Assembly (NCBI RefSeq): GCF_000688255.1
Contig: NZ_JHYS01000018.1
Span: forward strand, 1 to 64,000
Source of the DNA: Simplicispira psychrophila DSM 11588
GTDB lineage: Bacteria; Pseudomonadota; Gammaproteobacteria; Burkholderiales; Burkholderiaceae_C
DNA length: 64,000 nt
Direction: 5' to 3'
This document shows, piece after piece, positions 9,855 through 18,739 of this stretch (positions within the stretch are counted from its first letter, which is position 1; each line of letters starts with the position of its first letter). Position numbers and translations under genes: made by a program. The notes beneath the pieces are model-generated. The model searched no databases, was not told the origin of the DNA, and was given only the letters and a program-made list of their open reading frames with translations.

Positions 9855-11102
9855 TCAGCGGTAGCTGCGTGCGTCCTCGATCACCTTGCCGTCGTTGGGC
9901 AGGGTGCCCGGTGCGACCAGTTCGACTTCGCCGCGCAGCTTGGTGACTTCGCGGATAGCATCTTGCAGACGCTCTGCCAGGCCGGACGAGGTTTCGGTAG
10001 TTTCGACCTGCAGCACCATCTGGTCGTTGGCCATTTCGCCACTGACCACCAGCCGTGCGCGCTGTACCTGGGGAAAGCGCGCCGCAATGCTGGCCACCTG
10101 GCCAGGGTGCACAAACATGCCGCGTACCTTGGTGGTCTGGTCGGCGCGCCCCATCCAGCCCTTGATGCGGATATTGGTGCGGCCAGTCGGGCATTGTCCA
10201 GGCAGGATGGCGGACAGATCGCCGGTGCCAAAGCGGATCAGCGGGTAGTCGGGGTTGAGCGTGGTCACCACCAGTTCGCCCACTTCACCTTCGGGCACCG
10301 GGTCACCCGTGCCCGGACGCACAATTTCGACGATGACGTGCTCGTCCAGTACTAAGCCTTCGCGCGCTGCGGTCTCATAGGCGATCAGTCCCAGGTCGGC
10401 AGTGCCATAGCACTGGTAGGCGGCCACGCCGCGCTCGCTGAACCAGTCGCGCAGCGAGGGCGGTAACGCTTCGGCCGAGAGCAGGGCTTTGGTCAGGCTG
10501 GGCAGGGGCTGCTTGAGTTCTGCCGCTTTGTCCAGAATCAGCTTGAGAAAACTGGGGGTACCGATGTAGCCGGCGGGGCGCAGTTCGACCATGGCTTGTA
10601 CCTGTTGCTCGGTCTGGCCGGTGCCACCGGGAAACACCGTGCAGCCCAACGCGTGGGCGCCACTTTCCATCATGGAGCCGGCCGGCACGAAATGGTAGCT
10701 GAAGCTGTTGTGCGCCAGGTCGCCCGCGCGAAAACCGGCCGCGTACAGCGCGCGTGCCATGCGCCAGTAGTCGCGGCGTGTGCCTTCGGGTTCGTAGATC
10801 GGGCCCGGGCTGCAAAAGACGCGCGGCATGGCCGCACCAAAGCCCAGGGTGGCAAAGCCGCCAAAGGCGTTGTCGGCGCGCAGTGCCTGCTGGCGTTCTT
10901 GCAGCTGGTATTTGCGTGTCACCGGCAGGCTGGCCAAGGCGGCGCGGCTGTTGATGCTGGCCGGATCGACATCGCCCAAGATCTCGGCGAAGGCGGCAGA
11001 GTTGGTGCGCGCGTTCTCGATCTGCACCGGCAGGGCTGCCATCAAGTCAGCCTCGCGCTCGGCCGGGGGACTGGTTTCCAGTGGATCGTAAAAGGGATTC
11101 AT
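9855..11102 (-). CDS. Phenylacetate-CoA ligase-like (PaaK family) AMP-binding enzyme
   Basis: A 415-residue adenylate-forming enzyme of the PaaK family, which activates an aryl or other carboxylic acid to a CoA thioester using ATP. It is close to the usual ~430 length. Visible blocks: FCSPGPIYEP (where PaaK has its Ser/Thr/Gly-rich ATP loop), QCYGTADLG, TLNPDYPLIRFGTGDLS and the hinge KVRGMFVHPGQV. The N-terminus MNPFYDPLETSPPAERE is typical. It is the last gene of the seven-gene operon, 51 bases after livF, and ends at a bidirectional terminator. No ribosome binding site is obvious before its ATG. The linkage suggests it activates a compound brought in by the transporter; the substrate is not identifiable. 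Confidence 0.88.
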   Translation of the reverse strand: MNPFYDPLETSPPAEREADLMAALPVQIENARTNSAAFAEILGDVDPASINSRAALASLPVTRKYQLQERQQALRADNAFGGFATLGFGAAMPRVFCSPGPIYEPEGTRRDYWRMARALYAAGFRAGDLAHNSFSYHFVPAGSMMESGAHALGCTVFPGGTGQTEQQVQAMVELRPAGYIGTPSFLKLILDKAAELKQPLPSLTKALLSAEALPPSLRDWFSERGVAAYQCYGTADLGLIAYETAAREGLVLDEHVIVEIVRPGTGDPVPEGEVGELVVTTLNPDYPLIRFGTGDLSAILPGQCPTGRTNIRIKGWMGRADQTTKVRGMFVHPGQVASIAARFPQVQRARLVVSGEMANDQMVLQVETTETSSGLAERLQDAIREVTKLRGEVELVAPGTLPNDGKVIEDARSYR

Positions 11103-11153
11103 GGGGTATGGAGGGTAAGGGGGAGAAAGCTCAGGGATTCACACAGGTCCAGG

Positions 11154-11963
11154 TCATGCCAGCCAGCGCTTGCGCCGTTTGTAGCTCTTGACGTCCTTGA
11201 AGCTCTTGCGCTCGCCACCGCCGACACCGAGGTAGAACTCTTTCACATCCTCGTTGTTGGCCAGATCGCTGGCGACGCCGTCCATGACGACGCGGCCCGA
11301 TTCCATGATGTAGCCGTAGTCGGAATATTTCAGCGCCATGTTGGTGTTCTGCTCGGCCAGCAGGAAGGTGACCTTCTCCTTGGCGTTCAGATCCTTGACG
11401 ATGTTGAACACCTCTTCGACGATCTGCGGTGCCAGGCCCATGGAAGGTTCGTCCAGCAGCACCATGCTGGGGTTGGTCATGATGGCGCGGCCAATGGCGC
11501 ACATCTGCTGCTCACCGCCCGAGGTGTAGGCCGCTTGCGAGGTGCGGCGTGTTTTCAGGCGTGGAAAGTAGTTGTAGACCTTCTCCAGATTGGCGGCAAT
11601 TTCGCCCTTGCTCGTGCGGGTGTACGAACCGGTCATCAGGTTCTCTTCAATCGTCAGGTGGGCAAAGCAGTGGCGCCCTTCCATCACCTGCACCACGCCG
11701 CGCTTGACCAGGTCGGCCGGCGTGAGTTTTTCAATGCGTTCACCGCGCAGCTCGATCGAGCCTTTAGTGACTTCGCCGCGCTCGCCTGCCAGCAGGTTGG
11801 AGACGGCGCGCAAGGTGGTGGTCTTGCCCGCGCCGTTGCCACCCAGAATGGCGACGATACTGCCCTCGGGCACCTGCAACGAGACGCCCTTGAGCACCAA
11901 GATCACGTGGTTGTAGATGACCTCGATGCCGTTGACGTTCAGAACAATGTTTTTGGGGTCCAT
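11154..11963 (-). CDS. livF: ABC transporter ATP-binding protein LivF
   Basis: A 269-residue ATPase of the HAAT (branched-chain amino acid type) ABC transporter. Walker A is GGNGAGKT at 41-48, the signature is SGGEQQ at 148-153 and Walker B is LLDEPS at 169-174, with the short LivF-type core. I chose the ATG at 11963; an in-frame upstream ATG at 12095 would read through the intercistronic hairpins. The C-terminus is extended and basic (KSFKDVKSYKRRKRWLA), which is longer than E. coli LivF (237 residues). It is separated from livK by paired hairpins at 12006-12059 and followed by the PaaK-like ligase gene. Confidence 0.93.
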   Translation of the reverse strand: MDPKNIVLNVNGIEVIYNHVILVLKGVSLQVPEGSIVAILGGNGAGKTTTLRAVSNLLAGERGEVTKGSIELRGERIEKLTPADLVKRGVVQVMEGRHCFAHLTIEENLMTGSYTRTSKGEIAANLEKVYNYFPRLKTRRTSQAAYTSGGEQQMCAIGRAIMTNPSMVLLDEPSMGLAPQIVEEVFNIVKDLNAKEKVTFLLAEQNTNMALKYSDYGYIMESGRVVMDGVASDLANNEDVKEFYLGVGGGERKSFKDVKSYKRRKRWLA

Positions 11964-12005
11964 AGGGTTTCTCTCTGTGCCAGTTCCAACTCGAATTCCA
12001 CTTCT

Positions 12006-12059
12006 CAATTGACAGGGCTGCACGGCAAACCTGTCAATTGGCGGCTCGGGATGAGCCGC
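12006..12059 (-). promoter_or_regulatory. Paired intercistronic hairpins between livK and livF
   Basis: Two back-to-back perfect stems: CAATTGACAGG (12006-12016) with CCTGTCAATTG (12030-12040), and GCGGCTC (12041-12047) with GAGCCGC (12053-12059). There is no T run after them on the transcribed minus strand, so they look like mRNA-stabilising or partial-attenuation structures just after the livK stop. This would let the binding protein be made in excess over LivF, as is common for periplasmic binding proteins. Confidence 0.7.
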
Positions 12060-12095
12060 TGCCTCCCCGCCCCTAGCGGATGAGGCAGGTGTCAT

Positions 12096-13424
12096 TTAAG
12101 ACTCGCAGTCAGATGCAGCGCGGCGCTGCAGCTTCTTGTCGGCCAGGTACTTGTCGGCACCGGCCTTGACCATGGGCTTCAAGATCTGCTCGTCCGCCTG
12201 GTACCACTCAGGGCTGATATCCCACTTCTTGCCGTCCCAGGTCTGGATACGTGCCCAGGTGGAACCCATGTGGTCAGCGCAGCTGGTCGAGAGGGGGCGC
12301 ATCACGCCGTTAAAGCCCATCGCGTCCAGCTTCTTCTGGTCGAGGTGCAGGTTTTCCAGGCCCCAGCGCACTTGCTCGCCGGTCATGACCTTGCCCTTGC
12401 CAAAACGCTCTTGCGCACGGCGCACGGCTTCCACACCGAGCATCTGGATGATCACGCCACGGGTGTACAGCACCGAGCCGACTTCGTCCTTGGCGCCGGT
12501 GCCCTGGCCTTTGTCGTGCACGTTCTTCAGGATGTCTTGAATCACCTTGGGCTGTGTGCCTGAGCCGTTCAGAGCCAAAGCATGGTAGCCCTTGGCGCCG
12601 TCGCCCACGTCGCGCACGTCCGGCTCGGCACCAGCCCACCAGACGCCATACATCTTGTCGCGGGGGAAGCCAGTGGCTTGTGCCTCTTTCAGGGCGGTGG
12701 AGTTCATCACGCCCCAGCCCCACAGCATCACGTAGTCGGGGCGGCTCTGGCGCACTTGCAACCAGGTGGCTTTCTGCTCTACGCCGGGAGCCGTGACCGG
12801 CAGCAGCTGCAGCTCAAAGCCGTGCATCTTGGCGCGCTCTTGGATCACGGGGATCGGCTCTTTGCCAAACGGGCTGTCGTGGTAAACCAAGGCGATTTTC
12901 TTCCCCTTGAGCTTGTCCAGGCCGCCAGCAGTTTTGCCAATGTGCTGGATCAGGATGTCCGCACCGGTCCAGTAGCTGCCCATGAGCGGGAAGTTCCATT
13001 TGAACGCCATGCCGTCTTGCGCCACCGACAGACCATAGCCCAGGGTCATGAGTGGTATTTTGTCCACAGGGGCTTTTTCGGTCAGGGCGAAGGTGATGCC
13101 CGTGGCCTGGGGGTCAAACAGCGTCACGCCAGGATGGCCCTTGAGGCGCTCATAGCACTCGACGCCGCGGTCGGTGGCATAGCCCGTTTCGCACTCTTCG
13201 TACGTCAGCTTGACGCCGTTGATGCCACCGTCGCGGGCATTGATCATCTTCAGATAGTCCTGCTTGCCGTTGGCCCAGGGGGTGCCGTTGGGCGCATAGG
13301 GACCAGTGCGGTAGGACAGCAGGGGGAAGAACTGCTCTTTGGCCTGCGCCATGGCGCTGGTGGCCAATGACGACGCACCAGCCGCCACGACGGCGGCGGC
13401 GAGCACAAACTTGGAAAGCTTCAT
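12096..13424 (-). CDS. ABC transporter periplasmic substrate-binding protein, LivK-like
   Basis: A 442-residue periplasmic binding protein of the type I (Leu/Ile/Val-binding) fold. A clear Sec signal peptide occupies about residues 1-26 (Lys, hydrophobic run, AMA-QA cleavage site). It is longer than E. coli LivJ/LivK (~370), matching the ~440-residue subgroup found beside acyl-CoA ligases in betaproteobacteria, so the ligand is not necessarily an amino acid. Start ATG 13424 has AAGGAGA 6 bases upstream. In the operon it comes after livM and is followed by strong hairpins before livF. It captures the substrate and delivers it to LivHM. Confidence 0.9.
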   Translation of the reverse strand: MKLSKFVLAAAVVAAGASSLATSAMAQAKEQFFPLLSYRTGPYAPNGTPWANGKQDYLKMINARDGGINGVKLTYEECETGYATDRGVECYERLKGHPGVTLFDPQATGITFALTEKAPVDKIPLMTLGYGLSVAQDGMAFKWNFPLMGSYWTGADILIQHIGKTAGGLDKLKGKKIALVYHDSPFGKEPIPVIQERAKMHGFELQLLPVTAPGVEQKATWLQVRQSRPDYVMLWGWGVMNSTALKEAQATGFPRDKMYGVWWAGAEPDVRDVGDGAKGYHALALNGSGTQPKVIQDILKNVHDKGQGTGAKDEVGSVLYTRGVIIQMLGVEAVRRAQERFGKGKVMTGEQVRWGLENLHLDQKKLDAMGFNGVMRPLSTSCADHMGSTWARIQTWDGKKWDISPEWYQADEQILKPMVKAGADKYLADKKLQRRAASDCES

Positions 13425-13526
13425 GGATGTCTCCTTTGGATGAATAGGTGGAAGCGCGGGAAAGAACCGGAAATATATAGAGAGGATGCACCGTGCGAAC
13501 GAGGCATTACCCGCGGTGTTTGCTGA

Positions 13527-14603
13527 TCAGTGCGGAAACGGCCAGAGACGCATTTTTTGCTTGCCGATAGACCACAGCTTGGCCAGGCCATGCGGCTCGA
13601 CGATCAGGAACCAAACGATCAGGCCACCAAAAATCATCAGCTCAGCGTGCGACACCCCGGCAGTTGAAATGGTGAAGCCAAAGGTATTGGCCAGTGCGGG
13701 CAGGAAGCGGTTCAGGGCAATCGGCAGCACCACAATGAACGCGGCGCCAAAGAAGCCGCCCATGATGGAACCCAGACCGCCGATGATCACCATGAACAAC
13801 AGGCGAAATGAGATCTCGACTGAGAACGCGGCCGGCTCCCAGGAGCTCAAGTGCACGAAGGCCCACAGCGCACCGGCCATGCCGATGATGAAAGAGCTGA
13901 CGGCAAAGGCGCTGAGCTTGGCGTACATCGGGCGGATACCGATCACCGCAGCCGCTACGTCCATGTCGCGGATCGCCATCCACTCGCGGCCAATGGCGCC
14001 GCGCACCAGATTTTTGGCCAGCAGTGCGACCACCACCAGAATGGTCAGGCAGAACAGGTATTTGGCAGTAGCGCTTTCAATGGGCAGACCAAACACTTGC
14101 AGGTGGTTGACCGAGACCGAGCCGGAGTCGGAATTGTTCGTCAGCCAGCGGATGCGCAAGAACATCCAGTCGCTGAAGAACTGCGCCGCCAGCGTCGCCA
14201 CGGCCAGATACAGACCTTTGACGCGCAGGCTGGGCAGCCCAAACAGGATGCCAAAGGCCATGGCGCACAAACCACCCAGAATCAGCGCTGGAATCAAAGG
14301 CAGACCGGGGATGCGTACAAAAAAGTTGTAGGCACCGTAAGCGCCAACGGCCATGAAGGCGCCTGAACCGAGCGAGATCTGACCGCAGTATCCGACCAGA
14401 ATATTCACCCCGATGGCTGCCAGCGACATGATCACCAGCGGGATCAGGATCGAGCTGTAGAAATAATCGGTGGCCAGCATCGGCACCACGATGAAGGCAA
14501 AGGCAAGCAGCAGGCCAATGGCCACGCGGTCTTGCGTGATCGGGAAGATCTGCTGATCCGCCCGATAGGTGGTCTTGAACTGACCGTTTTCGCGGTAAAA
14601 CAT
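13527..14603 (-). CDS. livM: ABC transporter permease LivM
   Basis: A 358-residue inner-membrane permease of the LivM type, with about nine to ten hydrophobic segments and the EAA-type cytoplasmic loop seen in LPSLRVKGLYLAVATLA and NLVRGAIGREWMAIRDMD. With LivH it forms the channel of the HAAT transporter. The length is in the normal LivM range. Start ATG 14603, 27 bases after the livH stop, with an AGGAG-like site (AAGGAGTCCC) upstream. A 102-base gap, holding the livK ribosome binding site, separates it from livK. Confidence 0.93.
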   Translation of the reverse strand: MFYRENGQFKTTYRADQQIFPITQDRVAIGLLLAFAFIVVPMLATDYFYSSILIPLVIMSLAAIGVNILVGYCGQISLGSGAFMAVGAYGAYNFFVRIPGLPLIPALILGGLCAMAFGILFGLPSLRVKGLYLAVATLAAQFFSDWMFLRIRWLTNNSDSGSVSVNHLQVFGLPIESATAKYLFCLTILVVVALLAKNLVRGAIGREWMAIRDMDVAAAVIGIRPMYAKLSAFAVSSFIIGMAGALWAFVHLSSWEPAAFSVEISFRLLFMVIIGGLGSIMGGFFGAAFIVVLPIALNRFLPALANTFGFTISTAGVSHAELMIFGGLIVWFLIVEPHGLAKLWSIGKQKMRLWPFPH

Positions 14604-14630
14604 GAGGGACTCCTTGTTCTTCTTGCTGGG

Positions 14631-15560
14631 TTACACGCGGTCAATGATTTTTTCGCCGAACAGCCCTTGGGGACGGAACAACAAAAACACCAACGCCAGC
14701 ACATAGGCAAACCAGATTTCAATGCCGCCGCCCACGAACGGGCCCAGATACACCTCGGAAAGTTTTTCACCTACGCCGATGATCAGGCCGCCGATGATGG
14801 CGCCGGGCACCGAAGTCAGGCCGCCCAGAATCACCACCGGCAAGGCACGCAGCGCCACGGTGGTCAGCGAGAATTGCACGCCCAGTTTCGAGCCCCAGAT
14901 CATGCCGGCCACCAAGGCCACCACGCCGGCCACACACCAGACGATGACCCAGATGCGATTCAGCGGAATACCAATCGACTGAGCGGCTTGGTGGTCGTCC
15001 GCGACAGCACGCAGGGCGCGGCCGGTGGAGGTTTTCTGGAAGAAAACGCTCAAGATAATCACCAGGGCTGCGGCGATGGCTGCGGCAATCACGTCTTCTT
15101 TGTTCACCAGCACGCCGCCGGGGAAGATGGAGTCGAGCATGAAGATCGGGTCTTTGGGCATACCAATGTCGATCTTGTAGATGTCGCTGCCAAACAGCGT
15201 CTGACCGAGGCCTTCGAGGAAGTAGGCAATGCCCAGCGTGGCCATCAGCAGGGTGGCACCTTCCTGGTTCACCAGGTGGCGCAGCACCAAGCGCTCAATC
15301 AGCCAGGCGACGACAAACATACAGCCGCCGGCAATCACAAAGGCGGCCAGGTTGGCGACGATGGCGTTGTCGATGCCGGTCCACTCGGGAATCCATTCGG
15401 CAAAGCGCGCCATGGCCAGTGCGGCAAACAGCACCATTGCGCCTTGGGCGAAGTTGAAGACGCCGGACGCCTTGTAGATCAGCACGAAGCCGAGCGCTAC
15501 CAGCGAATACAACATGCCGGCCATCAGGCCGCCAATCAGTGTTTCAAGAAAAAATGCCAT
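14631..15560 (-). CDS. livH: ABC transporter permease LivH
   Basis: A 309-residue inner-membrane permease, the usual LivH size (~300). It has an N-terminal membrane segment (FLETLIGGLMAGMLYSLVALG), the typical IYKASGVFNFAQGAM block, and the cytoplasmic EAA loop FFQKTSTGRALRAVADD with the SIGIP that contacts the ATPases. It pairs with LivM. It begins 18 bases after livG and is followed 27 bases later by livM, so all are cotranscribed. Confidence 0.94.
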   Translation of the reverse strand: MAFFLETLIGGLMAGMLYSLVALGFVLIYKASGVFNFAQGAMVLFAALAMARFAEWIPEWTGIDNAIVANLAAFVIAGGCMFVVAWLIERLVLRHLVNQEGATLLMATLGIAYFLEGLGQTLFGSDIYKIDIGMPKDPIFMLDSIFPGGVLVNKEDVIAAAIAAALVIILSVFFQKTSTGRALRAVADDHQAAQSIGIPLNRIWVIVWCVAGVVALVAGMIWGSKLGVQFSLTTVALRALPVVILGGLTSVPGAIIGGLIIGVGEKLSEVYLGPFVGGGIEIWFAYVLALVFLLFRPQGLFGEKIIDRV

Positions 15561-15578
15561 GGTGTTTCTTCCGGTGCT

Positions 15579-16364
15579 TCAGTGGCTGGTGCCCAGATAG
15601 GCGCTGATCACGTCTTCGTTGGCGCGGACTTCTTCGGGTGCGCCATCGCCGATCTTTTTGCCGTAGTCGAGCACGACAACGCGGTCGGAGATGTCCATCA
15701 CCACGCCCATGTCGTGCTCGATCAGCACGATGGTGGTGCCAAATTCATCGTTCACGTCGAGGATGAAGCGGCACATGTCCTGCTTTTCTTCCACGTTCAT
15801 GCCGGCCATGGGTTCGTCCAGCAGCAGCACTTGGGGCTCCATTGCCAGAGCGCGGCCCAAGTCCACGCGCTTTTGCAAGCCGTAGGGCAACTGACCGACC
15901 GGCGTTTTGCGGAAAGCCTGGATTTCGAGGAAGTCGATGATGTGTTCGACGAATTCGCGGTGGCGTTCTTCTTCGCGCTGCGCCGGACCGACGCGCAGTG
16001 CCTGCATTAGCAGGTTGCTTTTGATCTTCAGATTGCGCCCGGTCATGATGTTGTCGATCACATTCATGCCCTTGAACAGCGCCAGGTTCTGAAAGGTGCG
16101 CGCCACACCCATTTCGGCCACTTGGCGTGAGCTCATGTGCGAGAAGCTGTTGCCACGGAAGGTGATCGAGCCTTCTTGCGGCGTATAGACGCCGTTGATG
16201 CAGTTGAGCATCGAGCTCTTGCCGGCGCCATTGGGGCCGATGATGGAGCGGATCTCGTGCTCTTTGACGTTGAACGAGATGTTCGTCAGTGCGGTGACGC
16301 CGCCAAAGCGCAGGGTGATGTTCTTGACGTCCAGAATGACGTCGCCAATCTTCTTTTGTGTCAT
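15579..16364 (-). CDS. livG: ABC transporter ATP-binding protein LivG
   Basis: A 261-residue ATPase of the HAAT transporter. Walker A GPNGAGKS lies at 43-50, the signature region reads LPYGLQKRVDLGRAL, and Walker B is VLLLDEPMAGMN, followed by the switch HD in IEHDMGVV. The long insertion with the LFKGMNVIDNIMTG region is typical of LivG rather than LivF. It starts 11 bases after the acyl-CoA ligase stop, which ties the ligase and the transporter into one transcript. Confidence 0.95.
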   Translation of the reverse strand: MTQKKIGDVILDVKNITLRFGGVTALTNISFNVKEHEIRSIIGPNGAGKSSMLNCINGVYTPQEGSITFRGNSFSHMSSRQVAEMGVARTFQNLALFKGMNVIDNIMTGRNLKIKSNLLMQALRVGPAQREEERHREFVEHIIDFLEIQAFRKTPVGQLPYGLQKRVDLGRALAMEPQVLLLDEPMAGMNVEEKQDMCRFILDVNDEFGTTIVLIEHDMGVVMDISDRVVVLDYGKKIGDGAPEEVRANEDVISAYLGTSH

Positions 16365-16375
16365 GGGGGCGGTCT

Positions 16376-18322
16376 TTAGGCGGCGGCTTTCACCGGGGTG
16401 AAGGTTTTGGCGTCCCAGATCTGCAGCGTGGCACTGACGCTACCGGTGCGCCCGTCCTCGAATTTGACCTGGGTTTCAATGTGCTGCTGGGTCTTGCCGT
16501 CGTACAACGCGTCGATCAGCGGCTTGTATTTGTCGGCAATAAAGCCGCGTCGCACCTTGTTGGTGCGGGTCAGTTCGCCGTCGTCGGCGTCCAGTTCCTT
16601 GTGTAGCACCAGGAAGCGGCTGACCTGGCTGCCCGCCAGCAGAGCATCACTGGCCAGGTCGGCATTGACCTTTTCAATGCATTCCTGGATCAGCTGGTAC
16701 ACCTCGGGCTTTTGTGCCAAGTCGGTGTAACCGGCATACGGCAGGTTGCGCCGCTCGGCCCAGTTGCCCACCGCATCAAAGTCAACGTTGATAAACACGC
16801 AGACTTGGTCGCGGCCGTCGCCATAAGCCACGACTTCTTTGATGTGCGAGAAGAACTTGAGTTTGTTCTCGACATACTTGGGTGCAAACATGGCGCCGTC
16901 GTTGCTGCCACCTTTGATGCGACCGACGTCTTTGACACGGTCGATGATCTTCAGGTGACCGTGGCTGTCGATGAAGCCGGCGTCGCTGGTGTGGTACCAG
17001 CCATCGGGCGTCAGCACCTCGGCCGTGGCCTCGGGGTTTTTGTAGTATTCCTTGAGCAAGCCGGGCGACTTGACCAGGATTTCGCCGTTGTCCGCCACCT
17101 TGATTTCCACGCCACGAATCGGCACACCCACGGTGTCGGCACGTGCTTCGTTGTCGGGGTGCAGGCAGACAAACACCGCGGTCTCGGTCGAGCCGTAGAG
17201 TTGTTTCAGGTTGATGCCGATGGAGCGATAAAAGCTGAACAGGTCAGGCCCGATGGCCTCGCCTGCCGTGTAGGCCACGCGCACCCGGCTGAAGCCCAGG
17301 TTGTTGCGCAGCGGACCGTACACCAAGAAGTTGCCAGCGGCGTACTTCAGGCGATCGAGCATACCGATGCTTTTGCCGTCCATCAGGTCGGGGCCGACAC
17401 GGCGCGCCACGCTCATACAGGCTTCAAAAAGCTTGCGCTTGAGCGGGCTGGCGTCTTCCATGCGGATGGTGACGCTGGTCAGCAGGCCTTCAAAGATGCG
17501 CGGTGGGGCGAAATAGTAGGTCGGGCCGACTTCCTTCAGGTCGATGGTCACGGTGCTGGCCGACTCGGGGCAGTTGACGACGTAGCCGCAGACCAGCCAT
17601 TGCGCATAGCTAAAGATGTTTTGACCAATCCAGGCGGGTGGCAGGTAGGCCAGCACTTCTTCGGCGTGGGTCAGCTTGTCAAATTCAGCCCCGGCCAGAG
17701 CGCGATCCAGCAGGCTGTGGTGGGTGTGCACCACGCCTTTGGGGTTGCCGGTGGTACCCGAGGTGAAAAACATCGCTGCCACATCGTCGGGCTGCACCTT
17801 GGCCACTTCGTCGCGGAACCACTGTGGGTTTTGCGCTGCAAAGGCGGTGCCGGTCTCGATCAGGGTGTCAAACGCGGCCAGACCTTCTTCGTTGTACTTG
17901 CGCAGGCCGCGCGGGTCGTCGTAGTAGATATTGGAGATAGCCGGGCAGCGGTCGCGGATTTCAAGGAATTTATCCACTTGCTCCTGGTCTTCGACCACGG
18001 CAAAACGCACTTCAGCGTTGTTCATCGGATAAACGCATTCGTTGGCCACGGCGTCCTGGTACAGCGGGATCGGGATGGCTCCCAGCGATTGCACGGCCAG
18101 CATGGTGGCGTACAAGCGCGGGCGGTTGGCGCCAACGACGACCATGTGCTCGCCACGGCGCAGTCCGGCTTGGTGCAGTCCGGCAGCGACCTGCTCGACC
18201 AGGCGGGCCACATCGGCCCAGCTGTGTGCCTGCCAGATGCCATATTCTTTTTCGCGCAGTGCCGCGGCATCGGGGCGCTCGGCAGCATGCTTGAGCAGCA
18301 TTTGCGGAAACGTGATCTTCAT
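16376..18322 (-). CDS. Long-chain acyl-CoA synthetase-type AMP-binding ligase
   Basis: A 648-residue adenylate-forming ligase of the FadD/long-chain acyl-CoA synthetase group, activating a carboxylic acid to its CoA thioester. The P-loop motif TSGTTGNPKG lies at 187-196; the A5-type YGSTET block and the hinge DRVKDVGRIKGG are also present. About 650 residues matches the long FACS subgroup common beside HAAT transporters in betaproteobacteria. I chose the ATG at 18322; a TTG at 18343 would add seven residues. It is the first gene of the operon, divergent from a Crp/Fnr regulator across 417 bases. By context it may activate the imported substrate; that role is inference. Confidence 0.92.
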   Translation of the reverse strand: MKITFPQMLLKHAAERPDAAALREKEYGIWQAHSWADVARLVEQVAAGLHQAGLRRGEHMVVVGANRPRLYATMLAVQSLGAIPIPLYQDAVANECVYPMNNAEVRFAVVEDQEQVDKFLEIRDRCPAISNIYYDDPRGLRKYNEEGLAAFDTLIETGTAFAAQNPQWFRDEVAKVQPDDVAAMFFTSGTTGNPKGVVHTHHSLLDRALAGAEFDKLTHAEEVLAYLPPAWIGQNIFSYAQWLVCGYVVNCPESASTVTIDLKEVGPTYYFAPPRIFEGLLTSVTIRMEDASPLKRKLFEACMSVARRVGPDLMDGKSIGMLDRLKYAAGNFLVYGPLRNNLGFSRVRVAYTAGEAIGPDLFSFYRSIGINLKQLYGSTETAVFVCLHPDNEARADTVGVPIRGVEIKVADNGEILVKSPGLLKEYYKNPEATAEVLTPDGWYHTSDAGFIDSHGHLKIIDRVKDVGRIKGGSNDGAMFAPKYVENKLKFFSHIKEVVAYGDGRDQVCVFINVDFDAVGNWAERRNLPYAGYTDLAQKPEVYQLIQECIEKVNADLASDALLAGSQVSRFLVLHKELDADDGELTRTNKVRRGFIADKYKPLIDALYDGKTQQHIETQVKFEDGRTGSVSATLQIWDAKTFTPVKAAA

Positions 18323-18739
18323 TCCGGGTCCTAAAAAATTCAAGAGGGCGACACAAGGTCAGCGTTTGCAACTGATCGTAGGTTGAACTTTGACGTTATT
18401 TTGTCTTCGTGACGACAATCTAAGGGAAATCCCGTGTCAGGCAAAACCCTCACATTTGTCGGCTATTTCAGCCCATAAGACGGCTATGCTGTTCCAGCAG
18501 AGTCCGTTCGACGCAATTGCAGACGCTGAGTTGAAAACCGCCCAGGTCGTAATGCCGGTCCAAGATCGCCCAGCGCGCCGGTCAAGGCCGTAGATGGGTC
18601 AATCTGGAGGAACGATCCGGGCGCCTTCTCTGGCGCTTGCTCTGAAAGGGCCTCTTGGCTAATGTCGAAAAATGTGTGGCCATTTCTTGCCTGAGCAAAA
18701 ATTGCCTTTTTTATCCTGTGCCCTGTCTGCCAACGACCC
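18323..18739. other. Divergent regulatory region, ligase operon / Crp-Fnr gene
   Basis: 417 bases without a believable gene between divergent starts. It should contain the operon promoter and the regulator's own promoter. The only structured element I see is the near-palindrome at 18401-18418. Confidence 0.6.
18401..18418. promoter_or_regulatory. Candidate operator (near-palindrome)
   Basis: TTGTCTTC and GACGACAA around a GT spacer form an 18-base inverted repeat with one mismatched pair per arm. It lies about 80 bases upstream of the ligase start, on the side of the divergent Crp/Fnr gene. Crp/Fnr proteins bind symmetric sites of this general size, but the half-site is not the classical TGTGA or TTGAT. 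Confidence 0.35.

Noticed and set aside
14532-16010. 492-codon plus-strand open frame antisense to livM/livH/livG
   Set aside because: His/Gln/Asp-rich composition typical of the reverse frame of GC-rich genes, spanning three real genes.
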